Shown: piece after piece, positions 13,611 through 22,096 of the stretch | Layout of the letters: each line of letters opens with the position of its first letter | Position numbering within the stretch: position 1 is the stretch's first letter | Origin: a virus | Strand: one strand, 5' to 3' | Virus record (IMG/VR): IMGVR_UViG_3300032893_000180 | Coordinates: 1-36,595 of that record | Length of the DNA: 36,595 nt | Position numbers and translations under genes: made by a program | Notes under the pieces: model-generated | Databases searched by the model: none | Seen by the model: the letters and a program-made list of their open reading frames with translations, nothing else | Told to the model about the DNA's origin: nothing

Positions 13611-15343
13611 GCAGTTTGTCTCTCATTCAAACTTACACAGCTGTCCGTAACATTGGGCTTAGTGTTCCTTTTGGCGCAACTGGCGGCACTGCTCCCTACA
13701 TGTTTGCAGTTGCTCCCGGAGGAGCAGGGGGCACAATCGGGTCAAGTTCTGGCCTGTATGTGTCGCCAATCGGGTCAACTGGAATTGATGTCATTACGGT
13801 CACTGATGCTTCTGCTTCATCAGTTAGCGGCTCCATTCTTGTAGGAACACCTATTGAGCTTGTTTGTGACATTGTGAGAAATCAGCTTGCGTTGGCAAAT
13901 GACCAAGTTTGGCTTTGGCAGCAAAAAGTTAACATTCCCAGCGATTCACGAAGCTATGTAGTTGTTGGAATTCAGAGCAATAAGTTTTTTGGCAACAAAC
14001 CCGACTATCAGGGAGGAAGTGCCTCATTCGTAGCAGTTCAGTCGGTTAATGTTCAGCAAAAGCTCACTTTGGACATTTTCTCCCGATCTCTCGCCCCATC
14101 GACGGGAATTGAACTGATCGAGCTTGCGTTAGCAAGCCCCTATGCAGAACAGCAAATGGAGCTCAATTCTTTCTTTGTCGCCCCTCTTTCTGAATCAGTG
14201 ATTAACATCGGGGTGATTGATGGGGCCGCCATCCCCTATCATTTTCAGATGAGGGCTAATTTACAATTTGCTTCAACATTACAAAGCAGTCCCAGCTATT
14301 TTTCCTCTTTCTCTAGTCCTACAGTTGTAGTCGAATCCCCAGTTTCAGTTTTACAATCAATCGATGTGATTCCTTATGGAAGTTCTGTTGCGTTAGGCAG
14401 TCAAATTCAAATGACCGCTGTTGCTCGTTATTCATTAGGACAAATGGTGAATGTCACTGACAGTGCTGATTGGTCAATTTCAGGGGGGTCTGGAATTGCT
14501 TCAGTGGGATCAACCGGACTGGTGACTGGAATTTCTTCAGGAACAATTTCAGTGGTGGCAGCCTTATCAGATGTGAGCGGCTCGGCACCACTTTCTGTTG
14601 TTTATAGTTTTTCTCCGACAGACATTGCAGGATTAACACTGTGGATGGATGGGGCTGACAAATCAACCATGGCTCTTTCGGGAAATCTAATTTCTTCTTG
14701 GGTGGATAAGAGTTCTAATGCACAAAATTTCGTCGCTAATGGTTCAGCCCGACCCACTTACACTGCCAATTCCCTTAATAGCAACAGTGGAGTTGCGTTC
14801 AATGGATCTTCAACTAACATGTCAGGAAATGCGACTTCTCTTTTCACTTATAATTCAGGCGGTTACTCGGCATTTTTCGTGTGTACATTAAATTCATTTG
14901 CCAGCGCGAACACATTTCCGGGATTGTTAGTGGCTTTAAATAATGGGTCTCCAATTCACTTTGGCTTTTCTAATGATGTGGCGGATTCTTATAACTATTT
15001 TTCATTCGGTGGCGCTAGCACAGGAAATGCCGGTCGCACTTTATTAGACGCTTCAGTTACTGGAACTCCGCATCTTATTAAATTTGTTAACAACGGCGGC
15101 AATGCAACTAACATCGCAAATTACACAATCACTGATAATGGGAGTCCATCGACTGTGCTAGCGGCTGGTGGTTGGAACAGTCCAGTTAGCGACAATTTAA
15201 TAGGAAATTGGAATTTGAATGCCTCAACTGGTTTTTGGAACGGTCTCATTTACGAAATGATTGTTTATAACACCCAACTTTCATCTGGTGATCAGGCGAC
15301 AGTTTCTAGTTATTTAAGTTCCAAATGGGGCATTGCGCTTTAA
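13607..15343 (+). CDS. Multi-domain virion protein: Ig-like, neck/LIC_12616-like, Big_2, LamG-like
   Basis: A 578-aa chimera. Residues ~12-80 form an Ig-like domain (VPFGATGGTAPYMFAV ... STGIDVITVTDAS). Residues ~84-235 resemble the LIC_12616 family, linked to phage neck/tail-terminator proteins (VCDIVRNQLALANDQVWLWQ, IQSNKFFGNKPDY, YHFQMRANLQ). Residues ~246-333 form a Big_2-type domain (IDVIPYGSSVALGSQIQMTA, STGLVTGISSGTISVVAA). Residues ~337-578 form a LamG/concanavalin-like lectin domain (LTLWMDGADKS, ARPTYTANSLN, VAFNGSS, FWNGLIYEMIVYN). The core is probably structural, with the added domains displayed to bind surface glycans. It stands just before the sheath gene. Confidence 0.75.
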   Translation: MSSLSLIQTYTAVRNIGLSVPFGATGGTAPYMFAVAPGGAGGTIGSSSGLYVSPIGSTGIDVITVTDASASSVSGSILVGTPIELVCDIVRNQLALANDQVWLWQQKVNIPSDSRSYVVVGIQSNKFFGNKPDYQGGSASFVAVQSVNVQQKLTLDIFSRSLAPSTGIELIELALASPYAEQQMELNSFFVAPLSESVINIGVIDGAAIPYHFQMRANLQFASTLQSSPSYFSSFSSPTVVVESPVSVLQSIDVIPYGSSVALGSQIQMTAVARYSLGQMVNVTDSADWSISGGSGIASVGSTGLVTGISSGTISVVAALSDVSGSAPLSVVYSFSPTDIAGLTLWMDGADKSTMALSGNLISSWVDKSSNAQNFVANGSARPTYTANSLNSNSGVAFNGSSTNMSGNATSLFTYNSGGYSAFFVCTLNSFASANTFPGLLVALNNGSPIHFGFSNDVADSYNYFSFGGASTGNAGRTLLDASVTGTPHLIKFVNNGGNATNIANYTITDNGSPSTVLAAGGWNSPVSDNLIGNWNLNASTGFWNGLIYEMIVYNTQLSSGDQATVSSYLSSKWGIAL

Positions 15344-15361
15344 TGAAAACAAGCATATAAT
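15333..15361 (+). promoter_or_regulatory. Sigma-70-like promoter before the sheath gene
   Basis: TTGCGC (15333-15338), a 17-nt spacer and TATAAT (15356-15361) sit across the end of the previous gene. A ribosome site GGAG follows at 15371. Spacing is canonical and the -10 is perfect, though the -35 matches only four of six positions. Confidence 0.5.
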
Positions 15362-15383
15362 TATAAAAACGGAGAATTAACTC

Positions 15384-16829
15384 ATGGGTCAAGTTAGCTT
15401 AGTAAATGTTGTTTCAATCAGTGTCTCGCAAAATCAAATTGCGGCACAAGAATATAATACGGCGAATGTAGGGCTTTTCACCAATGATGCGCCCAATCTT
15501 GGGACTTTTGGATCTTTAGGTTATGCCCTCTATTTAGCCCCGACCCAAGTTGGGATTGATTTTGGGACTTCTTCTCTCACTTATGAGATGGCGTCGACCC
15601 TTTTCTCTCAACAGCCCAACATTCTCGCCAATAACGGGTATTTGGCGGTCATTCCTTTCCTCCCTAACACTCAAACACTGACGTTTTCTGGTGGCACGCC
15701 GGCAATGGGGAGTTTCACTCTTGTTCTTAATGGTAGCCAATCGGTTGTCATAACTGCGACTGAGAGTGCTTCCGCGATTCAAGCCGCCATTCAGGCACTT
15801 CCTGGACTAAGCCAAGTGCAAGTTTCAGGAAGCCCAATCTCAGGCCCAATTTCCTTAGTGTTTTATGGAGTGCATTCTCAAGGTGCAGTTTCAACGACAG
15901 GAAACACACTAGAAACAAGTGGAAGCGCATCAATCACCATTGTGGCTGCAGTGTCTCAGAGCAGCGAAACGCTCAGCGCAGCAATTGTTCGCACCCAAGG
16001 TCTCGTCAGCTATTTTGGAATTTTGCCGGCTCAATTAATGGACACGATGGGAAGTGCAGAAGTGCTTGCAGCTGCAACGACTGTTCAAGGCCTCAATGCG
16101 ATCATGCTTCTATCATCGAACAATTCTTCCGATTTAGGTTCTTCGGGCTTAATTTCAACTCTAACAAGCGCGTCTGATAAACAAACCCGTTCCCTCTATT
16201 ACGGAAACACTTCTGACGGTGGAAGTTCGGCATTGGCATTCGCCTCTGCCTACGCAGGAAAAGGATTTTCGACCAATTTTGAGGGGTCGAACACCACGCA
16301 GACGATGCATCTTAAGCCCCTTTCCTCCATTGTCCCCGACCCTTCCATGACCCAAACAATTCTTAATGAGGCTATTGCAGCGGGAGCAGACACTTTCCCA
16401 TCAATTCAGGGAATTCCATCTGTTTTTACAAGCGGAGTGAATGATTTCTTCGACAATCAAATCAATCTTCAATGGCTTGTCGGCGCTATCCAAGTTGCCG
16501 GCTTTAATTATCTTGCGCAGAGTGCAACGAAAAGTCCGCAGACTGAGCAAGGAATGAATGGACTCAAAGGAGCCTATCGAGCAGTGCTGCAACAGGCAGT
16601 TGCGAACGGTTATTTAGCTCCTGGAAGTTGGACAAGCAGCACGACATTCGGCATTCAGTCTGATTTCTTAACAAACATTTTAACTTACGGTTATTACATT
16701 TACAGTCAGCCTGTTTCCCAGCAATCTGCAGCGAACAGAGCAGCTCGTCAGGCCCCTCTTGTTTCAATCGCTATTAAACTTGCTGGCGCAATTCAATCGT
16801 CTGATGTGATTGTTTATGTTAATGATTAA
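15384..16829 (+). CDS. Tail sheath protein (DUF3383 type) with an inserted beta domain
   Basis: A 481-aa protein of the DUF3383 family, which forms the contractile sheath. The N-terminal VVSISVSQNQIAAQEYNTAN, the central RTQGLVSYFGILPAQLMDTM, and the C-terminal DFFDNQINLQWLVGAIQVAG and GMNGLKGAYRAVLQQAVANG segments are family-like. Residues ~94-190 are an extra domain (QTLTFSGGTPAMGSFTLVLN ... GSASITIVAAV) that breaks the conserved reading PFLPNT...ETLSAAIVRTQG. The same kind of domain occurs in the DUF2612 baseplate gene at 26000. The sheath establishes that this is a contractile-tailed phage. The ribosome site is GGAG. Confidence 0.85.
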   Translation: MGQVSLVNVVSISVSQNQIAAQEYNTANVGLFTNDAPNLGTFGSLGYALYLAPTQVGIDFGTSSLTYEMASTLFSQQPNILANNGYLAVIPFLPNTQTLTFSGGTPAMGSFTLVLNGSQSVVITATESASAIQAAIQALPGLSQVQVSGSPISGPISLVFYGVHSQGAVSTTGNTLETSGSASITIVAAVSQSSETLSAAIVRTQGLVSYFGILPAQLMDTMGSAEVLAAATTVQGLNAIMLLSSNNSSDLGSSGLISTLTSASDKQTRSLYYGNTSDGGSSALAFASAYAGKGFSTNFEGSNTTQTMHLKPLSSIVPDPSMTQTILNEAIAAGADTFPSIQGIPSVFTSGVNDFFDNQINLQWLVGAIQVAGFNYLAQSATKSPQTEQGMNGLKGAYRAVLQQAVANGYLAPGSWTSSTTFGIQSDFLTNILTYGYYIYSQPVSQQSAANRAARQAPLVSIAIKLAGAIQSSDVIVYVND

Positions 16830-16845
16830 TTAAAAAGGAAAAAGA

Positions 16846-17016
16846 ATGCTTAATTTATTGAAAGCACATAAGAAACTAATCATTCAAATTGGTCTGATTT
16901 TAAGTTTAATTTTAATTTGCTCTCAGTCTCTTTACATGCTCCTAATTCTAGCCGGAATTGGTGCGTCGAAGTTGGCCGGCAGCATTGCAGAGATTGTTTG
17001 TCAGGAGAAAAAGTAA
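16846..17016 (+). CDS. 56-aa membrane protein
   Basis: A short frame with the ribosome site AAAAGGAAAAAG and a clean fit between the sheath stop and the next start (its TAA abuts the ATG at 17017). The sequence MLNLLKAHKKLIIQIG is followed by a long hydrophobic stretch (residues ~12-40) that can form one or two membrane helices, then a polar end VCQEKK. It is unusual to find a membrane protein between sheath and tube genes. Function unknown; a small holin-like or superinfection role cannot be excluded. Confidence 0.62.
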   Translation: MLNLLKAHKKLIIQIGLILSLILICSQSLYMLLILAGIGASKLAGSIAEIVCQEKK

Positions 17017-17499
17017 ATGTCATTAATCAATCTTCTTCAAATTGGATTAACAGATGATGCTGTAAGCCGTAATTTAGGCTTCACGCCGGCTGGTCAATAC
17101 GATGTAGGTGTGACGTCTTTGGACACTTATGGCAGTGGATCGGCTCTGGTTGCAGCTCCACGAAATTTTGCATGCGAAGGCTGGATTGCCTACGGAATTA
17201 CGGTGTCTTCAGATGTGGGAGCATCAACTCCTAAGCAATGGCCACCCAACATTTCCACAATGATTCTGGCCCCAGGATCTGACACGGGATCAGGGAACGT
17301 TGTAATGCCTGCGGCTGTGGTTCCTGGAATGAGAGTTACGCTCGGTTGTTTCAATCACAGTGTCACCACTTTAGTCATGACAACTGGTGGAAGCAATCAG
17401 AGTTTGCAAGGTGCATTAACATCAATTTCGCCCAATCAATTCGCTTCTTGGCAAGCATTGCTATTTGGCGGAACCTATTATTGGATGAGGGTCGGTTAA
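17017..17499 (+). CDS. Hypothetical virion-associated protein
   Basis: A 160-aa protein, rich in G, S, T and A with beta-strand character (LDTYGSGSALVAAPRNFACE, then PAAVVPGMRVTLGCFNHSV). It has no recognised family. Composition and position between sheath and tube suggest a structural protein. GGAGAAAA before the ATG is the ribosome site. The N-terminal LINLLQIGLTDDAVSRNLGF helix precedes the beta-rich part. Confidence 0.6.
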   Translation: MSLINLLQIGLTDDAVSRNLGFTPAGQYDVGVTSLDTYGSGSALVAAPRNFACEGWIAYGITVSSDVGASTPKQWPPNISTMILAPGSDTGSGNVVMPAAVVPGMRVTLGCFNHSVTTLVMTTGGSNQSLQGALTSISPNQFASWQALLFGGTYYWMRVG

Positions 17500-17528
17500 T
17501 TTAAAAGAATTTTTCGAAAGGAAAAACA

Positions 17529-17984
17529 ATGGCTGTAACTGCAATGTCAGGGAATGACACGATCATTCTCAATAATAATGTCTTCACAGGGCTTGCTGAT
17601 GGTGATTTTGCTAAGCTGAGTTTCCCTAATAAGATTGCCAACGTTAAGATTGGAAAAAATGGCAATGCCATCTACGGTCTTAATCAAACCGGAAAAATGG
17701 CGGAATTTGATCTTAGGTTGATCAGAGGATCGGCTGACGATCAGTTCATGAATGCTTTGCTTTTGCAACAGCAAAACAATTTCCAAGCATTTCCGCTCAT
17801 GTTTGGAACGTTTGTTAAATTGATTGGCGATGGATCGGGCAACGTTAAGAATGACACTTACATTGTCTCTGGTGGCGTGTTTGTAGAACAAGTGATGGCA
17901 AAGAGCAATGCTGAAGGCGACACTGAACAGTCAGTTTCCATCTATAAAATCAATTTTAGCAACGCCCCGAGAGCGTTAACTTAA
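17529..17984 (+). CDS. Tail tube protein (DUF3277-like)
   Basis: A 151-aa protein of tail-tube size directly after the sheath block and before the tail chaperones, the standard order. The pattern SGNDTIILNNNVFTGLADGD, then VKIGKNGNAIYGLNQTGKMA and FDLRLIRGSADDQFMNALLL resembles DUF3277-type tubes (Phage_tube_2). Tube proteins form the hexameric rings through which DNA passes. AAAGGAAAAAC precedes the ATG as ribosome site. Family assignment is from pattern and order. Confidence 0.78.
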   Translation: MAVTAMSGNDTIILNNNVFTGLADGDFAKLSFPNKIANVKIGKNGNAIYGLNQTGKMAEFDLRLIRGSADDQFMNALLLQQQNNFQAFPLMFGTFVKLIGDGSGNVKNDTYIVSGGVFVEQVMAKSNAEGDTEQSVSIYKINFSNAPRALT

Positions 17985-17989
17985 GAACA

Positions 17990-18064
17990 ATGCTGGTTTG
18001 GTTTTTGCTTTTAATTACGGGATTGCTTCTCTTTCTTGTGGAGGAAGAAGACAAGTTCCTATAA
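17990..18064 (+). CDS. Possible 24-aa transmembrane peptide
   Basis: A 24-codon frame starts 5 nt after the tube stop: MLVWFLLLITGLLLFLVEEE then DKFL. It has a clear single hydrophobic helix and an acidic end. No good ribosome site is visible, so coupling to the tube gene would be needed. It may be chance, but the amphipathic order (helix then acidic tail) is not typical of random DNA. Confidence 0.3.
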   Translation: MLVWFLLLITGLLLFLVEEEDKFL

Positions 18065-18091
18065 AAACAGAAGAAGGGTCGGTTATTGGGA
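18063..18091 (-). repeat. Dispersed CCGACCC-type repeat, inverted copy
   Basis: AGGGTCGGTTATTGGGA with flanking AAAAACAGAAG is the inverse of the element. It lies just upstream of the tail-chaperone start and supplies the purine-rich stretch in which a ribosome site would be expected. Confidence 0.5.
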
Positions 18092-18496
18092 ATGGGAGAA
18101 CTGAAAGACATTACGATGCCATCAGGAGCCATCCTATCAGTTTCTTTGGCTCCTTTTTCGGAAGCAAAAGCCCTCTACAAGGCGGCATTAAAAGAAATTA
18201 AATCGCTGGACATTAAAGAAAGCGACGAAGTCGATCTCAATCTTTTCAAGAATCTCTTCTCCACATTCTTTGCGTCGGACGAGATTGAACGAGCGTTGCA
18301 GCCATGCATGGCTCGTTGTCTTTATGACGGCCTTAGAATTGTAAGTAACACGTTTGAAAACGAAAAAGCCCGGGAAGACTATGTTCAGGTGTGCTGGGAG
18401 GTCGCACACGCTAATGTCTCCCCTTTTTTGAAAAACCTGGGGCTTCTGTCAAAAACCGCCATGTCGACTCTGGCAAAAAGCTCCCAGAAACAGTGA
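18092..18496 (+). CDS. Tail assembly chaperone (G-like)
   Basis: A 134-aa acidic, helical protein between tube and tape measure, the position of the G-type chaperone that coats the tape measure during tail assembly. It starts MGELKDITMPSGAILSVSLA and has YKAALKEIKSLDIKESDEVD and FENEKAREDYVQVCWEVAHA segments. A TTG two codons earlier is possible, but the ATG at 18092 is favoured. The upstream purine-rich DNA is part of an inverted repeat copy. Near its end, at 18424-18430, lies a slippery heptamer that should give a -1 frameshift into the G-T form. Confidence 0.75.
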   Translation: MGELKDITMPSGAILSVSLAPFSEAKALYKAALKEIKSLDIKESDEVDLNLFKNLFSTFFASDEIERALQPCMARCLYDGLRIVSNTFENEKAREDYVQVCWEVAHANVSPFLKNLGLLSKTAMSTLAKSSQKQ

Positions 18497-18672
18497 TTGA
18501 TGAGAAGCACGAGGATTGGTTGATTTGTTTAAGACTCAGCAAGGCAGGACTTGGAATTCCCGAACAAATTGCGGAATGGGATGCGCGTAAGATGATTCAG
18601 GCATTGACTTACATTAAATTTTTAGAAGATTGGGAATCCACCTACATTGAACTTAACAAAGAGGACTCCTAA
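18092..18672 (+). CDS. G-T tail chaperone fusion made by -1 frameshift at 18424-18430
   Basis: The heptamer T-TTT-TTG (18424-18430) lies in the correct phase of the G frame (CCT TTT TTG). A -1 slip enters a frame open from 18415 to a TAA at 18670-18672, adding about 80 residues: EKPGASVKNRHVDSGKKLPE, then WLICLRLSKAGLGIPEQIAE and KFLEDWESTYIELNKEDS. The extra frame has no ATG that would express the whole of it, and it ends one base before the tape measure GTG. This is the lambda-type G/G-T arrangement, found in most long-tailed phages. The exact slip site is inferred. Confidence 0.72.
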
Positions 18673-19752
18673 GTGAAAGTCGGTGAGTTAGAAATTGTTG
18701 TTTCGCTTAAAGGCGCGTCTGATGTTGGAACAGGCCTCACTCATGTCCACGATGGCATGCAGGACGTCAAGAGCATGGCATTGGAGACTAAGGCAGCGAT
18801 TCTCGGCGTAATTTATGGATTGGAGCAAATGGCCTCTCAGTCTCTTCACGCTGGACTCGGACTTCAAAAATTTGGAAATTTGACAGGACTTAACACAGTT
18901 GTGTTGCAGAAATGGCAATATGCACTGCAGCAATCCGGTGTGGAAGCAAGCGAAACTGAATCGGCAATTGTTAATTTGCAGAGCAAAATGGCCGAAGTGA
19001 TTGTTAAGGGAACTGGCGTGACTGGAATGCAGCCTGTTTTCGAAGCTGTTGGAATTGATGAAAAACGCATTCGTGACACCTATTATGTACTGGGAAAACT
19101 GAGGGAATTTGCTCAATCGCATCAAGCAACGCCCGACATCACGCGAACGTTGATGCAGAGTTTGTTGCCTCCTGATGTAATTCAAGCGTTGATGACAGGA
19201 ACATTCAATCCAGAAAATGCCCCCAAATCGCAAATCTATGGGGATCGCACTGCACAAGGACTTGCTCAGTCTCAAATCGCTTTAACTAACCTGAAAACTA
19301 AGCTTGAGCATGAATTCGGTCAGTTAACAGTTAAGTTTGCTCCAACATTAATTCCGGACATCGATCGTCTGGCCACTTCAATTTTTCACTTAGTTGACGC
19401 CTTTTCCCAATTATTAATTCGACTCAATGCAATTAAAGCAATCAATTCAATCTTTTCTGGTTGGAGTCAGCTATTTCAAACGGCTGCCGATCTAATTCCC
19501 AGTTCCACTAACAAACAAACTCTTCTGCCGTCGAGTTCTAATTTAGATTATTTTCTAAGGAATTCCTTGACAGGAATTCTGGGAACAGCTCCTGTAGGAA
19601 CAAAAACTTTGATTAATAATTCGAACACAACAGTGCATGCTCATGGAATGGATGCGAACGAAATGACCAAGCTGATTAAAGACACCCATTCGAAAGCAAC
19701 TAGTAATGCGTTTCGAGACATTAATTCAGTGAGCAAGAAGCAAAATAATTAA
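18673..19752 (+). CDS. Tape measure protein (short)
   Basis: A 359-aa protein directly after the frameshifted chaperones, which identifies it as the tape measure. It starts with GTG after an AGAGGA site. The sequence is largely helical (ALETKAAILGVIYGLEQMA, then QKWQYALQQSGVEASETESA), with a hydrophobic part and a QIALTNLKTKLEHEFGQLTV stretch. The length is small: at about 0.15 nm per residue it predicts a tail near 54 nm, so a short contractile tail. The protein lacks recognisable peptidase or lysozyme domains, which some tape measures contain. Confidence 0.78.
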   Translation: MKVGELEIVVSLKGASDVGTGLTHVHDGMQDVKSMALETKAAILGVIYGLEQMASQSLHAGLGLQKFGNLTGLNTVVLQKWQYALQQSGVEASETESAIVNLQSKMAEVIVKGTGVTGMQPVFEAVGIDEKRIRDTYYVLGKLREFAQSHQATPDITRTLMQSLLPPDVIQALMTGTFNPENAPKSQIYGDRTAQGLAQSQIALTNLKTKLEHEFGQLTVKFAPTLIPDIDRLATSIFHLVDAFSQLLIRLNAIKAINSIFSGWSQLFQTAADLIPSSTNKQTLLPSSSNLDYFLRNSLTGILGTAPVGTKTLINNSNTTVHAHGMDANEMTKLIKDTHSKATSNAFRDINSVSKKQNN

Positions 19753-20666
19753 TGCAGAAATTCAATCGAAATTATATAATTAACTTCACATTCGAAAGCG
19801 GGGCTTTGTCTTTCTCAATTTCCCGACCCCTCACTATTGAATTCGACATCAATCGTCAAGACTATGCCTCCTGCAATTATGCCTCTATAAGATTAATCAA
19901 TTTGTCTCAACAACATCGAAACAAACTAGAACATGACATCATTAATACGAATGAAGGATCGGCAATTAATGTTGAACTTCAGGCAGGTTATGGAAATGGG
20001 CCAACTTTTCCAGTGATTTTTAAAGGGAATGTTCAAAAAGGCTATTCACATCGCGAAGGAACTAGATTTGTTACGACATTAGAATGCTATGATGCGGGAA
20101 TTGGGCTTCAAACTGGCTGGTCAATGCATCAGATTGCTGCCGGCACTTTGATGACCGATGTCTTTAAACTCCTGATTGCCGATCTTCTGCCTTATGGAAT
20201 TGTCCAAGGACCCATTTCTCCAGGTCCGGTTCCTGGATCGACAACTTGGGGAGTTGTGAGCAAGGGATTTGGGATTGATGGTCCGACTCGCGATGTTTTG
20301 AGCCAATTAACTAACAGTAATTTCTACGTAGACAATGGCGTTGCAATCATTTGTCCTCCTGGTTTCGCTACAGGTCCCCAAATCAATCCTCCAGTTATTA
20401 ATGCCCAGTCAGGTCTTCTTTCGACACCATTCACTCAGCAATCCATAATTGATTTCGAAATGATTTTTGAGCCAACACTCAAAGTTGGGGATACAATTAA
20501 TTTGCAGAGCTCAACAGCCAACTCAGCCGTTAATGGTTTTCATCAGATCATTGGAATTAATCATAGAGGGGTAATTTCGGATGCTGTTGCTGGCACAGCA
20601 ACCACACGGCTTCGGTGTCGAGGTGGCGTGTTTCAGGGACTTTTGGCGAACACAGGAGCTGTTTAA
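19752..20666 (+). CDS. Baseplate hub protein
   Basis: A 304-aa protein just after the tape measure, the site of baseplate hub genes (gpD / gp27 / Mu gp44 type). Features are FTFESGALSFSISRPLTIEF, then DYASCNYASIRLINLSQQHR, VELQAGYGNGPTFPVIFKGN (a typical hub strand pattern GY....PVIFKG) and VGDTINLQSS near the end. Hubs form the trimeric or hexameric base on which the spike sits. The ATG overlaps the tape measure stop by one base. The family is inferred by order and pattern. Confidence 0.72.
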   Translation: MQKFNRNYIINFTFESGALSFSISRPLTIEFDINRQDYASCNYASIRLINLSQQHRNKLEHDIINTNEGSAINVELQAGYGNGPTFPVIFKGNVQKGYSHREGTRFVTTLECYDAGIGLQTGWSMHQIAAGTLMTDVFKLLIADLLPYGIVQGPISPGPVPGSTTWGVVSKGFGIDGPTRDVLSQLTNSNFYVDNGVAIICPPGFATGPQINPPVINAQSGLLSTPFTQQSIIDFEMIFEPTLKVGDTINLQSSTANSAVNGFHQIIGINHRGVISDAVAGTATTRLRCRGGVFQGLLANTGAV

Positions 20667-21214
20667 TGAGTAAATCAATTCTAGGGGACGGAAAGCTCGA
20701 AATTCTGCGGCAGGCAGTGTTGGAAACGAAAATGTTACCTGGAGACATGGCCGAATTAGGCGTCTATCAAGGTGGCACTGCCAAAATGATGCTTGAAAAT
20801 GCCTCAGGAAAAACAATACATCTTTTTGACACATTTGAGGGCATGCCTTTTCAAGGATCCGAAGATGTTCATAAAAAAGGTGAGTTTGCTGACTGTATCG
20901 ACCCAAATGATCTTCTAGAAGAGCTTAAAGACTATAAAGTCGTGATTTATAAAGGGATTTTTCCTGACGATCGATTTCCATTTCATGCTCGATTTTCGTG
21001 TGTTCATTTAGATGCTGACCAATTCCAATCAACGTTAGATGGACTAAAACATTTCGGACATCGAATGGTCGTTGGTGGACTAATGGTTTGTGATGATTGG
21101 GAATGGAGAAACTGTCCAGGCGTTAAAGAAGTCATTCTTCAATGGCTTCCCACCAATCCCAATTTCAGCTATAATGTTATTGGGCATCAAGCGTTAATTC
21201 GGAGGAATGAATAA
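20666..21214 (+). CDS. TylF/MycF-type O-methyltransferase
   Basis: A 182-aa protein that matches the TylF (macrocin O-methyltransferase) family, which methylates sugar hydroxyls with SAM and a metal ion. Key motifs: GDMAELGVYQGGTAKMMLEN (residues ~27-46), KTIHLFDTFEGMP (SAM-binding acidic residue), FSCVHLDADQFQSTLDGLKH and GGLMVCDDWEWRNCPGVK, whose aspartates fit the metal site. It is a little shorter than bacterial members. The start ATG overlaps the hub stop. Lying inside the baseplate operon near a GT8-like gene, it probably methylates a glycan linked to the virion or host surface; substrate unknown. Confidence 0.85.
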   Translation: MSKSILGDGKLEILRQAVLETKMLPGDMAELGVYQGGTAKMMLENASGKTIHLFDTFEGMPFQGSEDVHKKGEFADCIDPNDLLEELKDYKVVIYKGIFPDDRFPFHARFSCVHLDADQFQSTLDGLKHFGHRMVVGGLMVCDDWEWRNCPGVKEVILQWLPTNPNFSYNVIGHQALIRRNE

Positions 21215-22096
21215 GTGGCGGTTAGTCTTTCCACAATTACAACTGCCGTTTCTGGCATCACGTCAATCCTTTTGGTTAGTCCTCAAACTATTGTGGGCTA
21301 TCAGCCTCAACCAAGTCTAATCAGCGGGTCTTCAGTTGCTGCCAATCCTCCTGCTTTTTTGTTTCATTATGAAGGAGAAAACACCGCAACAATTGATTCC
21401 GACATCACCGACGAGTTTGTAGAAGACAACACAGCGATTCAAGATCAAATTGCTTTACGCCCTATTTTAGTTACAACTCAAGGCTTCATTGGGGAACTGA
21501 ACAACATTCCGCCATTGCCGAGTGGTCTTGCTGGCCAAATCATTTCAACTGCATTAAATGCGCTCACTCCACTTGCTCAATATGCGCCTGGAGTTAGTGT
21601 CACTGCTCAAAATGCATATAATGAGGCTTTCTTTGCCATTCAAGTTGCAAATGCTGCAAAAAATAATGCTGTTGCTGCTTGGAGCACAATCACTGGAACT
21701 GGCGGCGAATCAGTTATAGGACCTAATGGAATTGCCATTCAACCCAATCAAAGCAAACAGCAAACTGCTTTTCAAACATTTTTTGGCTATTGGACAACAC
21801 GAACATTATTCACGATTCAAACGCCGTGGGTTATAATGCAGAACATGGCAATTAAAACTCTTAAAGCAATCCAAAGCCCCGAAACAAACGTCATAACTGA
21901 TTTCGAGATCACATTCAAACAGATGAGATTTGCCTCAAGTCTTTTAGGCAATCCAACATCAACGTTGCCCTATTCATTGCCGGAAAATTTTGGAGGAAGA
22001 TTGCAACAACAAGGCGCATTGCCTGTGGACTTAGGAACGAGCAACTTAACAACGAGCCCAACTGGATTTACTTCTGCTCTTTCAGGAGTTGCTTAA
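21215..22096 (+). CDS. Baseplate protein (Dit-like / hub adaptor)
   Basis: A 293-aa baseplate protein. The sequence HYEGENTATIDSDITDEFVE, then NTAIQDQIALRPILVTTQGF and IGEL resembles the N-terminal domain of Dit-like proteins in myovirus baseplates, where NTA(I)QDHI.L.P....... GF.GEL is typical. The middle is helical (VTAQNAYNEAFFAIQVANAA), and the C-terminal part (FQTFFGYWTTRTLFTIQTPW, TDFEITFKQMRFA) is beta-rich. It lies between hub and plug genes. The GTG start follows GGAGG. The assignment is from pattern only. Confidence 0.68.
   Translation: MAVSLSTITTAVSGITSILLVSPQTIVGYQPQPSLISGSSVAANPPAFLFHYEGENTATIDSDITDEFVEDNTAIQDQIALRPILVTTQGFIGELNNIPPLPSGLAGQIISTALNALTPLAQYAPGVSVTAQNAYNEAFFAIQVANAAKNNAVAAWSTITGTGGESVIGPNGIAIQPNQSKQQTAFQTFFGYWTTRTLFTIQTPWVIMQNMAIKTLKAIQSPETNVITDFEITFKQMRFASSLLGNPTSTLPYSLPENFGGRLQQQGALPVDLGTSNLTTSPTGFTSALSGVA

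Noticed and set aside
18688-19275. Minus-strand 195-codon frame opposite the tape measure
   Set aside because: It is antisense to a well-supported gene and its composition (Cys, Ser, Ile and Arg-rich without motifs) is that of a shadow frame.
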